Below, in pieces: positions 9,615-17,314 of a stretch of DNA of 59,090 bases. Made by a program: the position numbers and the translations under genes. This stretch comes from DATLXH01 sp035576005 (GTDB lineage: Bacteria; Acidobacteriota; Thermoanaerobaculia; Gp7-AA8). The stretch is from the NCBI GenBank assembly GCA_035576005.1, contig DATLXH010000147.1:1-59090 (forward strand), given 5' to 3'. The notes beneath the pieces are model-generated. The model was given only the letters and a program-made list of their open reading frames with translations. It searched no databases and was not told where the DNA came from. Within the stretch, counting starts at the first letter, position 1; every line of letters begins with the position of its first letter.

Positions 9615-9866
9615 TCATCTTCGGTTCTTATCGATAATTGCAATGATGATGACCATGAATGCCGCCAGACGGAGAAGGTAAAGCGGGGCCTGATGTTCGA
9701 TCACCTCCCGTGTCAACGCGATGGCGAGCCGCTGCACGGCCAGAATCCCGAACGCCCCGGCGAACATCAGGAAGAGACGATCCCGCGACTGGGACCAGAA
9801 TCGAAGAAAGAACAATGCAATCACCAGATATCCCGCAATCAGCACACCGGAAAGGAGGGCGTTCAT
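9615..9866 (-). CDS. DUF5985 family small membrane protein
   Basis: An 83-residue protein with three predicted membrane helices: LLSGVLIAGYLVIALFFL, LFLMFAGAFGILAVQRLAI and YLLRLAAFMVIIIAII, with a basic C-terminus. The pattern of a short first helix, an RDRLF-type loop and a last helix rich in Ile fits DUF5985. Its ATG overlaps the stop of the upstream gene as ATGA, so the two are translationally coupled. Such proteins come in pairs, suggesting a heteromeric membrane unit. Function is unknown. Confidence 0.75.
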   Translation of the reverse strand: MNALLSGVLIAGYLVIALFFLRFWSQSRDRLFLMFAGAFGILAVQRLAIALTREVIEHQAPLYLLRLAAFMVIIIAIIDKNRR

Positions 9867-10123
9867 TCGGCCTTCCACACCAGGCCATAAATGAGTGCAC
9901 CGGCTCCCATGACGGCCGGGATCATTCGCCATGTCGAGAGATCGACTGTATGCATCACGCGAAGATCGATCACCAGAAGTACGTTGTTGATCGCCAGGCC
10001 GATGAAACACAAAGCGCTCCAGAACAGAAGTCTCACTCCCGACTGCCGGTAACCACGAAGCAGGAGGACGGCGCACAGGATGCTCGTCGCGGCGCACAGT
10101 GTGTAGACGATGAGGCCAAACAT
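9863..10123 (-). CDS. DUF5985 family small membrane protein (pair partner)
   Basis: An 86-residue protein with three predicted helices: VYTLCAATSILCAVLLL, LLFWSALCFIGLAINNVLLV and MIPAVMGAGALIYGLV. It resembles the following gene in length and topology, and the last codons overlap it as ATGA. The upstream small regulator-like gene ends 11 bases away. The three form a compact operon. The hydrophobic core contains conserved NN in helix two. Function is unknown; a paired membrane sensor or permease subunit is only a guess. Confidence 0.75.
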   Translation of the reverse strand: MFGLIVYTLCAATSILCAVLLLRGYRQSGVRLLFWSALCFIGLAINNVLLVIDLRVMHTVDLSTWRMIPAVMGAGALIYGLVWKAE

Positions 10124-10134
10124 GACAGTCGCTC

Positions 10135-10524
10135 CTATTTCTTCAACTTGAATGCATCTGCGAAGCTGCGGACCGGATCGCGCCGCCCTGTGTCGACCAC
10201 GTCCAGGATCTGGTTACGGTCTGCGTCGTAGACTTTCTCGAGCTCTGCCAGCAAATCCTCGAGTTCGGGATCGGAAATCGAATACCGATATCGAGGAATG
10301 CTGCTCGCTTCAAAGACGATGACTCCTGCGGAGGCCAGCAGGAAGAGCCGCATTGCTGCCGATTCCGGCGCAGTCGCCAGGGCGGCCGCAACCTCAGGAG
10401 CGGTCCAAGATCGCTCCCGTTCTCTGCGGAGCAACAGGACCACCTCGATCTGTTCCATCGAAGGGAGCCGCTGTTGAAGAAAAACTCGCAGACTCTCGGA
10501 TAGCGGCATGCGCCCGCGACTCAT
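10135..10524 (-). CDS. Winged-helix-like protein associated with DUF5985 pair
   Basis: A 129-residue soluble protein. Residues 20-85 look like a winged helix: MEQIEVVLLLRRERERSW, then a turn and TAPEVAAALATAPESAAMRLFLLASAGVIV, followed by a short beta hairpin with RYRYS. The C-terminal part is acidic and helical (LEDLLAELEKVYDADRN) and ends with a Phe/Lys tail. I infer a DNA-binding or adaptor protein controlling or partnering the two membrane proteins directly downstream. I do not recognise a named family. It is 71 bases downstream of the response regulator gene, so it may be in the same transcript. Confidence 0.65.
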   Translation of the reverse strand: MSRGRMPLSESLRVFLQQRLPSMEQIEVVLLLRRERERSWTAPEVAAALATAPESAAMRLFLLASAGVIVFEASSIPRYRYSISDPELEDLLAELEKVYDADRNQILDVVDTGRRDPVRSFADAFKLKK

Positions 10525-10595
10525 GCGGGTTTCATGCGCGGGTTCACCTGACTGGCTCCGGCCTACCCCGCCGCTGTGCCACGCACGATAGCCCG

Positions 10596-11237
10596 CTAAA
10601 GGATCAAGCGTTTTCGCACGGCGTAGAGCACGATCTCGGCCGTACCGTGCAGATTCAATTTCTGCATGAGATTGGATCGATGGGTCTCGATCGTTGAGAG
10701 ACCGATATCGAGCAGCACTGCTACTTCCTTATTCGATCGACCCTCAGCAAGCAACTGCAGAACTTCCTTTTCACGCCCGGTGAGCAACTCGTACGAATCG
10801 GTCAGGCCGCGCTCCTTCAACTGTTGCATGTGCTCCTCTATAAGGAGAGCCGTGATTGCAGGACTGAAAAATGACTTGCCGGCTGCAACAGCGCGGATGG
10901 CCGGCAGCAAATCCTCATCCGTAGCATCCTTGAGCAGATAGGCTCGAGCGCCTGCGTAAAGCGAGCGCATGACGTACGACTCGTCCATATGCATGCTGAG
11001 CATGATCGTGCGAGGCGCCGGTTGGATTTTCTGGGAACGTGCCGCGACTTCGATGCCATTGAGTTTGGGCATGGCAATGTCCAGGATCAGCACATCGGGT
11101 CGATACTCCGCGCACAAACGGAGCGCCTCTAACCCGTCCGCGGCCTCGGCTACAACTTCAATCGACGGCTCGGTCTCGAGCAAAGATCGCATTCCGCGGC
11201 GGACGATCGAATGGTCATCAGCCAGCAGCACGCGCAA
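10596..11237 (-). CDS. NarL/FixJ-family response regulator
   Basis: The receiver domain shows RVLLADDHSIVRRGMRSLL, phosphoacceptor Asp in PDVLILDIAMP, the conserved Ser/Thr in TIMLSMH and Lys in AYLLKDA. The C-terminal LuxR-type HTH reads LTGREKEVLQLLAEGRSNKE and LSTIETHRSNLMQKL. I choose the TTG at 11237, six bases after GGGGAGG, giving a start directly at the first beta strand; a GTG at 11258 is possible. Either start overlaps the end of the histidine kinase gene, so the two are translationally coupled and form a cognate pair. Targets are unknown, but the location after otsA/otsB suggests osmotic or desiccation stress. Confidence 0.9.
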   Translation of the reverse strand: MRVLLADDHSIVRRGMRSLLETEPSIEVVAEAADGLEALRLCAEYRPDVLILDIAMPKLNGIEVAARSQKIQPAPRTIMLSMHMDESYVMRSLYAGARAYLLKDATDEDLLPAIRAVAAGKSFFSPAITALLIEEHMQQLKERGLTDSYELLTGREKEVLQLLAEGRSNKEVAVLLDIGLSTIETHRSNLMQKLNLHGTAEIVLYAVRKRLIL

Positions 11238-12600
11238 GCTCGGCCTCCCCGAACACACCTGATACGGGTAATGACACGTGAAGCTCAGTCCCCTCCTGCT
11301 CGCTAGCGCGAACACTGAAGGTGCCGTGCAATTCGCGAACTCGCTCTTCAATTCCCAGCAGTCCCATGCCCTGCGCGCGCCGGGGATCGAAACCGCGGCC
11401 ATCGTCGGACACCATGAGATTGAGCCGGCACTCGTTGTAGCTGACCGTAATCTCGATGCGCTTTGCCTGTGCATGACGGGCGCAGTTTGTGAGCGCTTCC
11501 TGCACGATGCGATACACGCACGTCCGGTACAGATCGGGCAGGGAATTGAGGTCGCCAGTGAGGGCCAGATCGACGGGAATGCTGAAGCGGCGGCGGAAAT
11601 CCCGTACGTGCCACTGCAGTGCCGGTTCCAGACCAAAGTCGTCGAGCATGCTCGGGCGCAGCCCCATCACCAGATCACGAACCGACCCCAGGATGGTATC
11701 GAGCAATCTCCTGGCCTCCCCGAGGGCCTGCGCGGCTTCCGGCCGGCCTCGCGACCGATCCGCACGGCCGATCTCCATCCGCAGGGCGGTCAACATCTGA
11801 CCGACATGATCGTGAAGCTCGCGCGTGAGCTTCTTCCGTTCTTCTTCCTGCGCTGCAACGAGCTGCTGAGAGAGCAGGCGCATCTCTTTTTCCGCCTCTT
11901 CGGTGAGAGTCCGCTGACGTTCCGAGCGTCGTTCCAGCGTACGCAGACGCCAGACGGCGACAAAGGCGACCCCAAACCCGAGCAGCAATGTGCGCTGGAA
12001 CTCACGATGCAGCTCCTCACGAAACCGAGCCTGCCGCCACGACACTTCGGCTCGCTGAGCGGCGAGGTTCGAGTTGTTGAGCTCTTCGATCTCTTTTGTG
12101 ATGGCCAGAACCGCTTCTCGCCGGGGAAGCACCTCGCGGCGGAGGAACCTGGCGCTCCGCAGAATCTTCTCGACCACGGTCCAGTCGAAGAGTGGATCAA
12201 ACGCCTGCCAGTACTCATCGAGCCGTCTTTCCATACTGTCGACGCGTGGCCGCACTGCCGAGGGGGAGAGGGTGCGCAATTGTTCGACTGTCACCGTATG
12301 ACTCTGACGAAGCTCTGTCAGACGCTGGCGGTACTCCGGTGCCTGCTCTTTATCGACATCCAGCAGATAATCTCGAATGTAGATTCCGGACAGATGCAGT
12401 TCTGAGCGTAGAAGCCGGAGCTGCCCTTCTACCTCGCGATGGCGAGCGTTGAGGTCATCGAGTTGGGCGATGATTTCCTCTGCCTTGCGGGATGTGCTCA
12501 GCACGGAGGTCCCGATCAGAAGCAGCAGTCCGCCGAGGGCGGCCGCGGCTACAGGCCACGTCCTGAACAATCCGCGGTGCCATCCACTCAAGAGTTTCAT
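11218..12600 (-). CDS. NarL-type sensor histidine kinase (HisKA_3)
   Basis: A 460-residue kinase with a first membrane helix at about residues 15-34, a helical periplasmic region of roughly 150 residues with many Arg/Glu (CHASE3-like), and a second helix near TLLLGFGVAFVAVW. A coiled stalk leads to the HisKA_3 motif ERKKLTRELHDHVGQML (phosphoacceptor His) and the ATPase with VYRIVQEALTNCARHA (N box), DDGRGFD and MGLLGIEERVRELHG. ATG 12600 is used; the upstream open frame reads antisense through otsB. It follows otsB by 26 bases and overlaps the response regulator gene, so otsA-otsB-kinase-regulator are probably one operon. Confidence 0.9.
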   Translation of the reverse strand: MKLLSGWHRGLFRTWPVAAAALGGLLLLIGTSVLSTSRKAEEIIAQLDDLNARHREVEGQLRLLRSELHLSGIYIRDYLLDVDKEQAPEYRQRLTELRQSHTVTVEQLRTLSPSAVRPRVDSMERRLDEYWQAFDPLFDWTVVEKILRSARFLRREVLPRREAVLAITKEIEELNNSNLAAQRAEVSWRQARFREELHREFQRTLLLGFGVAFVAVWRLRTLERRSERQRTLTEEAEKEMRLLSQQLVAAQEEERKKLTRELHDHVGQMLTALRMEIGRADRSRGRPEAAQALGEARRLLDTILGSVRDLVMGLRPSMLDDFGLEPALQWHVRDFRRRFSIPVDLALTGDLNSLPDLYRTCVYRIVQEALTNCARHAQAKRIEITVSYNECRLNLMVSDDGRGFDPRRAQGMGLLGIEERVRELHGTFSVRASEQEGTELHVSLPVSGVFGEAELARAAG

Positions 12601-12626
12601 CGTCAACGACTTGAGAAACCGCTCTG

Positions 12627-13331
12627 TCAGATCATCACTTCCTGTCGCACGAGATGGACAAGCTCGCGAAACGACTGGACGACCGTTACCCCCGGAGGAG
12701 GAATGCGCTCGCTGCTGGCGACAAAGAGTGCCCGGCCGCATTCGCCCGCGAATCGCAAGGCCCCGAAATCGGTGATGTCATCACCTGCATAAACGACTCT
12801 CTCCGCGCCCGTGGCACGGAACAGCCATCGCAACGCGTCTTCCTTCCCTGCACCAGGGTAGCGTGCTTCCACCACGCAGCGGCCTTCAATCAGGTCGAGA
12901 TGCGCTGAGCCCGCCCAAGCCCGAAAAAGGTCGATGAGCGGTTCGACTGCTTCATAGGGTACCCCGCGCCAGTGAACTGCCACCCCATGCTTCTTCGATT
13001 CGAGGCGTAGCCCGCTCGCGCCGATCTCAGACCGAAGCTCAGCCGGAATCGAGGCGGCCAGCGGTGGAGTGTCACGAATCAGGATGCCGCCAGGGGCGCG
13101 AATCTCGAGCCCATGCGACGCTATCAGGTACGCATTCGTTAACCGCACACGCCTCGAGAGGTCGTCGAAGTCTCGTCCCGACAGGACTGCTACGACGACC
13201 CCTTCTATCTGACTAGCCTGCTCGAGAAACACTGCGGCAGCACGGCTGAGGTAGGCGCGGGAAGGATCATCACAAATCGGAGCGAGGGTGCCGTCGAAGT
13301 CGAACGCCAGCAGGAGCGATCCGGCGCTCAT
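12627..13331 (-). CDS. otsB: Trehalose-6-phosphate phosphatase
   Basis: A 234-residue HAD-superfamily enzyme that removes phosphate from trehalose-6-phosphate. Motif I is FDFDGTLAPI with both aspartates, motif II VLSGRD, and motif IV YAGDDITDFGAL. GKEDALRWLF before motif IV is typical of OtsB. Length is a little shorter than E. coli OtsB (266). Its ATG overlaps the stop of the synthase gene as ATGA, so synthase and phosphatase are made together and convert UDP-glucose plus glucose-6-phosphate to trehalose. It is followed closely by the two-component kinase gene. Confidence 0.9.
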   Translation of the reverse strand: MSAGSLLLAFDFDGTLAPICDDPSRAYLSRAAAVFLEQASQIEGVVVAVLSGRDFDDLSRRVRLTNAYLIASHGLEIRAPGGILIRDTPPLAASIPAELRSEIGASGLRLESKKHGVAVHWRGVPYEAVEPLIDLFRAWAGSAHLDLIEGRCVVEARYPGAGKEDALRWLFRATGAERVVYAGDDITDFGALRFAGECGRALFVASSERIPPPGVTVVQSFRELVHLVRQEVMI

Positions 13332-15595
13332 CGAGCCGAAACCTTCCGGCTTTTCGCCGTCGCTGATGCGGTGCGCCCGGGCCAGAAGCGCACCGCGTGC
13401 TGTCGAACCTCGCGCATGTCAGTCACGAGCCTGCCTGACCAGTCATAAATTGAGTTGCCGGCAATCTGCTCGCGCATCGCATCCATTCTGGCCCTCCTTT
13501 CCACGAGAGGCATCCGGACAGCGCGAAGGATCGTCTGAGCAACCTGCTCGATGTCGTAGGGGTTAACAAGCAGCGCCCCCTCGAGCTCCCGGGCTGCGCC
13601 TGCGAACAGACTGAGCACCAGAGCGCCGTCGCCGTCCTCACAGGCCGCCACATACTCTTTCGCGACGAGGTTCATTCCGTCGTGCAACGGCGTTACCAGA
13701 GCGCTGTCGGCCATCGCGTAGTGTTCCCGTACCTCATCCGGCGAGAACGTTCGCATCTTCAATACGACTGGATTCCAGAGCGAATTGCCGAACCGCGCAT
13801 TCACGCGGGTGACAGCTTCTTCGAGCTCTTCCGCCAGTTGTTGATACTTCCGAATTCCCGTTCGGGTGGGCGATGCCAGCTGGACGAGAACGTACTGTCC
13901 GATGAGTGACGGGTTCAGTTCCAGGAGACACTCCACGGCAGCAACGCGCTCGACAAGGCCCTTTGTATAGTCCGCACGGTCGACACCGATACTCACATGG
14001 GCGCCATCGGGAATGCCGAGCGAGCGCCGTAGCATTGCACCCTGTCCGCGTGACGCCGCCGGGTACGGCCACTCGATGCTGATGGGGTAGGGACGAACGA
14101 GCGTCCGGTGCCCTCCGTACGATACGGACATCTCCTCCAGATCGACGCGACACTCCAGATAGCGCTGCACAGTCTCGAGGAAATTGAGGCAATACTGCCT
14201 GGTGTGAAATCCGACGATGTCCGCGCCGATCATTCCCTCGAGGAGCGCTTCCTTCCATGGACAGATACCCACCACTTCCGAATTCGGCCACGGGATGTGC
14301 CAGAAAATACTTGTAATGATGTGCGGCGCCCGTTCACGAACCATTCGAGGCACGAGTGCGAAGTGGTAGTCCTGGATCAGGAGCAGTCCGTCGGTGGTCG
14401 TCTCATCAATCGCGGCCTGGGCGAACTTCTCGTTCACGGACTGATACGCGGTCCAGTCAGCTGCGCGGAATGACGGTTTCGTGTGAGCCGTGTGGCAGAG
14501 CGGCCACAAGCCCTCATTGGCGAGACCAGAGTAGTACCGTTCGTACTCCTGGTCGTCCAGCCAAAGCCTGCGCAGGGTGTAGTCGGGGGCGTCTGGAGGA
14601 ACGGCGAGACGTCCTGCACGATCGGAATGCAACCGATCGGCAGAGCCACTCCCGTGAGCGATCCACGTTCCGCCGCACGCGCGAAGGATCGGCTCGATCC
14701 CGGTAACCAGCCCGCTTGCAGGACGTTGAACGACGACATCTCCGCTCGTGCTCCATTCATGCGAGTAAGGTTCCCGGTTGGCAATGACGACGAGACCCCC
14801 GTTCGGAACCTCTGCATTCATCATGTCGCGCAGACGCTCCGCTCCGGTGCGAGGTGGCGTCCGCTGGCTGGCGAGTCGCGCCACCGTGTCGTGCATGTCG
14901 TGGACGAGTAGTCGCATTCCGGCGGGAACCGGCGCGTTGCCAGTGCCATCAGATCTCATCTGGCGGACGACCGAACGCGCCGCTTCTTCGGTGCGGCGGC
15001 TGCCGATGCGGATTCCGGCTCGTGCCAGTAGAAGGAGCGCGAGAAGCGCCACCTCGGCTGCGACAAAGATCATCTGCAGCAAATGGGTTCGGCGGGACGC
15101 GATGAAGGTTCGATCCTGCACCACGAGCAGCAACCAGCCCTCGCCGATCGGGTGCGCCGTTACGAAAACGCTGACGCCTCCGAGGGTCCCACCGACGGAC
15201 CTTCCTTCGGCATGAACTGCCTTTTCCGCCAGCGCGGAGCGGCAATCGATACCCCGAACCCTTCCTGCCTCAGCAGCCATGCGTCCGTAGGCGTTACAGG
15301 CCACGAGCCCCGCACCTTCGCCGTTACGAGACAGCGTGTCGAGGGCGCGCTGTAATCTGACAGGTGAGATGTCGTCAGTGTGCGAGGCGACGGCGCTGCC
15401 GATCAGATGCGCACGACGGTTGAGATCGCGCTCCGTCCATCGCCTCAAGGCGCGATCGAACACGTCATATAAAAGACCGAAGATGACCCCGGCGGCCACG
15501 AGAGCGCAGACAATGACGACGGCGCTGTCGCGCCCCGTCGCTGATGATGCGCGCAACCAATACGTGCGGGTCTTCAGATCTCGCCTGCTCTGCAT
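13328..15595 (-). CDS. otsA: Membrane-anchored trehalose-6-phosphate synthase with N-terminal sensor-like domain
   Basis: The 755-residue protein has an added N-terminus: helix 1 at about 24-46, an extracytoplasmic domain of some 125 residues (48-170), helix 2 at 172-192 and a helical linker. The GT20 catalytic domain begins near residue 266 (LVVIANREPYSH) and shows RPASGLVTGIEPIL, LLIQDYHFALVPRMVRE, FWHIPWP, GFHTRQYCLNFL, GVDRADYTKG, TPLHDGMNLVAKEYVA and NPYDIEQVA, all matching OtsA. The topology mirrors a two-helix receptor, so synthesis may be tethered to, or regulated at, the membrane. The start ATG has GAGGAGG four bases upstream. It is the first gene of the operon with otsB and a two-component system. 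Confidence 0.9.
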   Translation of the reverse strand: MQSRRDLKTRTYWLRASSATGRDSAVVIVCALVAAGVIFGLLYDVFDRALRRWTERDLNRRAHLIGSAVASHTDDISPVRLQRALDTLSRNGEGAGLVACNAYGRMAAEAGRVRGIDCRSALAEKAVHAEGRSVGGTLGGVSVFVTAHPIGEGWLLLVVQDRTFIASRRTHLLQMIFVAAEVALLALLLLARAGIRIGSRRTEEAARSVVRQMRSDGTGNAPVPAGMRLLVHDMHDTVARLASQRTPPRTGAERLRDMMNAEVPNGGLVVIANREPYSHEWSTSGDVVVQRPASGLVTGIEPILRACGGTWIAHGSGSADRLHSDRAGRLAVPPDAPDYTLRRLWLDDQEYERYYSGLANEGLWPLCHTAHTKPSFRAADWTAYQSVNEKFAQAAIDETTTDGLLLIQDYHFALVPRMVRERAPHIITSIFWHIPWPNSEVVGICPWKEALLEGMIGADIVGFHTRQYCLNFLETVQRYLECRVDLEEMSVSYGGHRTLVRPYPISIEWPYPAASRGQGAMLRRSLGIPDGAHVSIGVDRADYTKGLVERVAAVECLLELNPSLIGQYVLVQLASPTRTGIRKYQQLAEELEEAVTRVNARFGNSLWNPVVLKMRTFSPDEVREHYAMADSALVTPLHDGMNLVAKEYVAACEDGDGALVLSLFAGAARELEGALLVNPYDIEQVAQTILRAVRMPLVERRARMDAMREQIAGNSIYDWSGRLVTDMREVRQHAVRFWPGRTASATAKSRKVSAR

Positions 15596-15814
15596 TCAGC
15601 CTCCTCGCGGATGACCCGGGCGTCCGGACTCTCCGTTGAGTCTCCCCGCGATCCAAAGCGGCAACGGATCACGCCGCCCCTGCGCGGCTTCAAAAGATAG
15701 AGCCGCCACCTGGCCATGTACATCCGGTCTGCAGGGGAGATGAATCGACTCAGAGACTGGTCTCCCCCCTTTACCGGATTGAGGCCGGCCGCGCGAACCT
15801 CTACAGTTGGATGG

Positions 15815-16678
15815 ATGAACTCCATCAATCAGTCCGCAGCCCGGAAGTCAGCTCTGTCAACCCTTTCAGACGATTCCAGTGGTCCCGGCAAACTCGCCGT
15901 CTTCACATCACTCGATGGGACCCTGCTTGACGCCGATACGTTCGAGGCCGGGCCAGTCCGGGAGGTGGTAGATCGCCTCCACGAGGCCGGCATTCCCATC
16001 ATCCCGATGACGGTGATGACCCTTGACGAGGTGGAACCGATCGCCCGCGATCTCGGGATGAGGCATGCGATGGTCATCGAAGCCGGTGGTGCGATCGCAC
16101 GATGGGTCGACGGCACGTGGGAAATTGAGCCGTGCGGGCCAACGTCTGATGCGCTGCTGGACGTAGTTCGAGACATCGAAAATCGTTCCGGCGCCAACCT
16201 TCTGCTCTACTCGGCCTTACCGGAGCTGGAGGCAGCCCGGCTTTCCGGGCGATCGGGTAGCATGTTGCAGGCATCGACTCGCTGCCGATTCAGTGAGCCT
16301 TTTGTGATTGAAAGCGGCGAGATCTCCGCCGTGATGAAAGCCGCAACCTCAATTGGTTTTTCCATCCGGCGCGGCAGACGTTTCTACTACCTCTGCCATG
16401 AAAACGCAGGGGCGGCAGCCTTTACCAGCGTTCGAGATGAGTTAGGAATCGATGTCGTAATCGGTGTCGGCGGCTCCCTGATCGATCTGGAATTCCTTAC
16501 GCTGGCCGAGATCCCGATCATCGTGCCGCGCAGCGATGGACGGGCCGACGTAGAGCTGGTGACCAGGGTCCCGCACGCAAGAATCGCGTCCGCTGCCGGT
16601 CCTGCCGGATGGGCTGCCGCTGTCAATGACGCGTGGCAGAGCATCCCGGCCACGAGGCATTCGGCCAGCGTCAGTTAA
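15815..16678 (+). CDS. HAD-IIB protein related to mannosyl-3-phosphoglycerate phosphatase, catalytic Asp missing
   Basis: The protein has the layout of the MPGP/HAD-IIB family, about 287 residues: LAVFTSLDGTLLDADTF, IIPMTVMTLDEV, MVIEAGGAIA and a late motif IV region VIGVGGSLIDLEFL. The HAD nucleophile position is Ser instead of Asp (TSLDGT rather than TDLDGT). Motif IV has lost its first Asp (GVGGSLID rather than GDSxND). If the read is right, the protein cannot form the aspartyl-phosphate intermediate and may be a binding or regulatory homologue. Start ATG 15815 follows GGATGG; an upstream in-frame ATG at 15716 adds 33 unconserved residues. It is divergent from the trehalose operon, with about 220 bases between. 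Confidence 0.75.
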   Translation: MNSINQSAARKSALSTLSDDSSGPGKLAVFTSLDGTLLDADTFEAGPVREVVDRLHEAGIPIIPMTVMTLDEVEPIARDLGMRHAMVIEAGGAIARWVDGTWEIEPCGPTSDALLDVVRDIENRSGANLLLYSALPELEAARLSGRSGSMLQASTRCRFSEPFVIESGEISAVMKAATSIGFSIRRGRRFYYLCHENAGAAAFTSVRDELGIDVVIGVGGSLIDLEFLTLAEIPIIVPRSDGRADVELVTRVPHARIASAAGPAGWAAAVNDAWQSIPATRHSASVS

Positions 16679-16749
16679 CGAACGTTCCCGGGATCAGGGG
16701 GGGTCGATACGCTTCCGGCCGTGCTGCTCACTAGCAAGAGCACTGGAAC

Positions 16750-16929
16750 TCAGCGTCGAGCAGCGACGTATTCCATCGCCGGGCCGCAGCAATCGCCGTC
16801 AGAAAGATCTTCGAGGACGGCGGCGATCGCTAACGATTCCTCCCACTGCTTGTCGTAGCTGGCGTCGATATGAACGTATCTATCGGCGCGAACGTGGTCG
16901 TGACGAATCACTTCCATCTGCTCCTGCAT
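16750..16929 (-). CDS. 59-residue acidic unknown protein
   Basis: A short gene with an excellent ribosome binding site: GGAGGAGGGG directly precedes ATG 16927-16929. The product has a His/Asp-rich N-terminal half (RHDHVRADRYVHIDASYD) and a Cys-Cys motif late (SDGDCCGPAMEY). It has no membrane helix. Codon use is normal for the window. Just upstream is a four-unit tandem repeat whose units each contain an ACGGAG core. I do not recognise the family; paired Cys and several His could bind a metal, which is only a guess. Confidence 0.5.
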   Translation of the reverse strand: MQEQMEVIRHDHVRADRYVHIDASYDKQWEESLAIAAVLEDLSDGDCCGPAMEYVAARR

Positions 16930-16936
16930 CCCCTCC

Positions 16937-16992
16937 TCCGTTTAGGTCACTCCGTTAGATCGCTCCGTTAGCGATCGCTCCGTTAGGGTCGC
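16937..16992. repeat. Four-unit tandem repeat carrying Shine-Dalgarno-like cores
   Basis: Units begin TCCGTTTAGGTCAC (16937), TCCGTTAGATCGC (16951), TCCGTTAGCGATCGC (16964) and TCCGTTAGGGTCGC (16979), 13-15 bp each. On the minus strand each unit reads TAACGGA followed by G, and the array runs straight into the GGAGGAGGGG before the 59-residue gene. The array therefore lies in its leader or promoter. Confidence 0.8.
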
Positions 16993-17314
16993 AGCTTCAG
17001 TTGGCTTCAAAGGCCGGAGTGACGACTCCAGAGCCCGGCTTTCTTACGCACCATCTCATCGCCGATCCCTGCTTCAAGCTCCGATTGGAGCTCCGACCCC
17101 CAGGATTGAAACCCAGAATGCGACCGCGGCCGTGTGCGGGTGTCACGCCAGCCGTTACCGGGCGCCAGGATTGCGAGCGCAGCATGAAGGGCGAGCGAAA
17201 CCGAGGCGAGCCCCGCGAGAGCAGCAATCCCCTTGGAGGCGTGATGCGTAGTCCCAATGCAACCAGTACGATGAAGCAGGCTGAGACGGATCGCGGTCGA
17301 GGATATCCCGTCCG
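16993..17314. other. Non-coding stretch before the MMPL gene
   Basis: No gene is supported. Open frames on both strands are Arg/Pro-rich without recognisable motifs. A short imperfect palindrome (AAGCTCCGATTGGAGCTC, around 17080-17096) suggests a degraded repeat. The promoter of the MMPL gene should lie at its right end, but no clear -10/-35 pair stands out. Confidence 0.45.

Noticed and set aside
11278..12405. 375-residue open frame antisense to the histidine kinase
   Set aside because: High-GC shadow frame; the opposite strand carries all kinase motifs.
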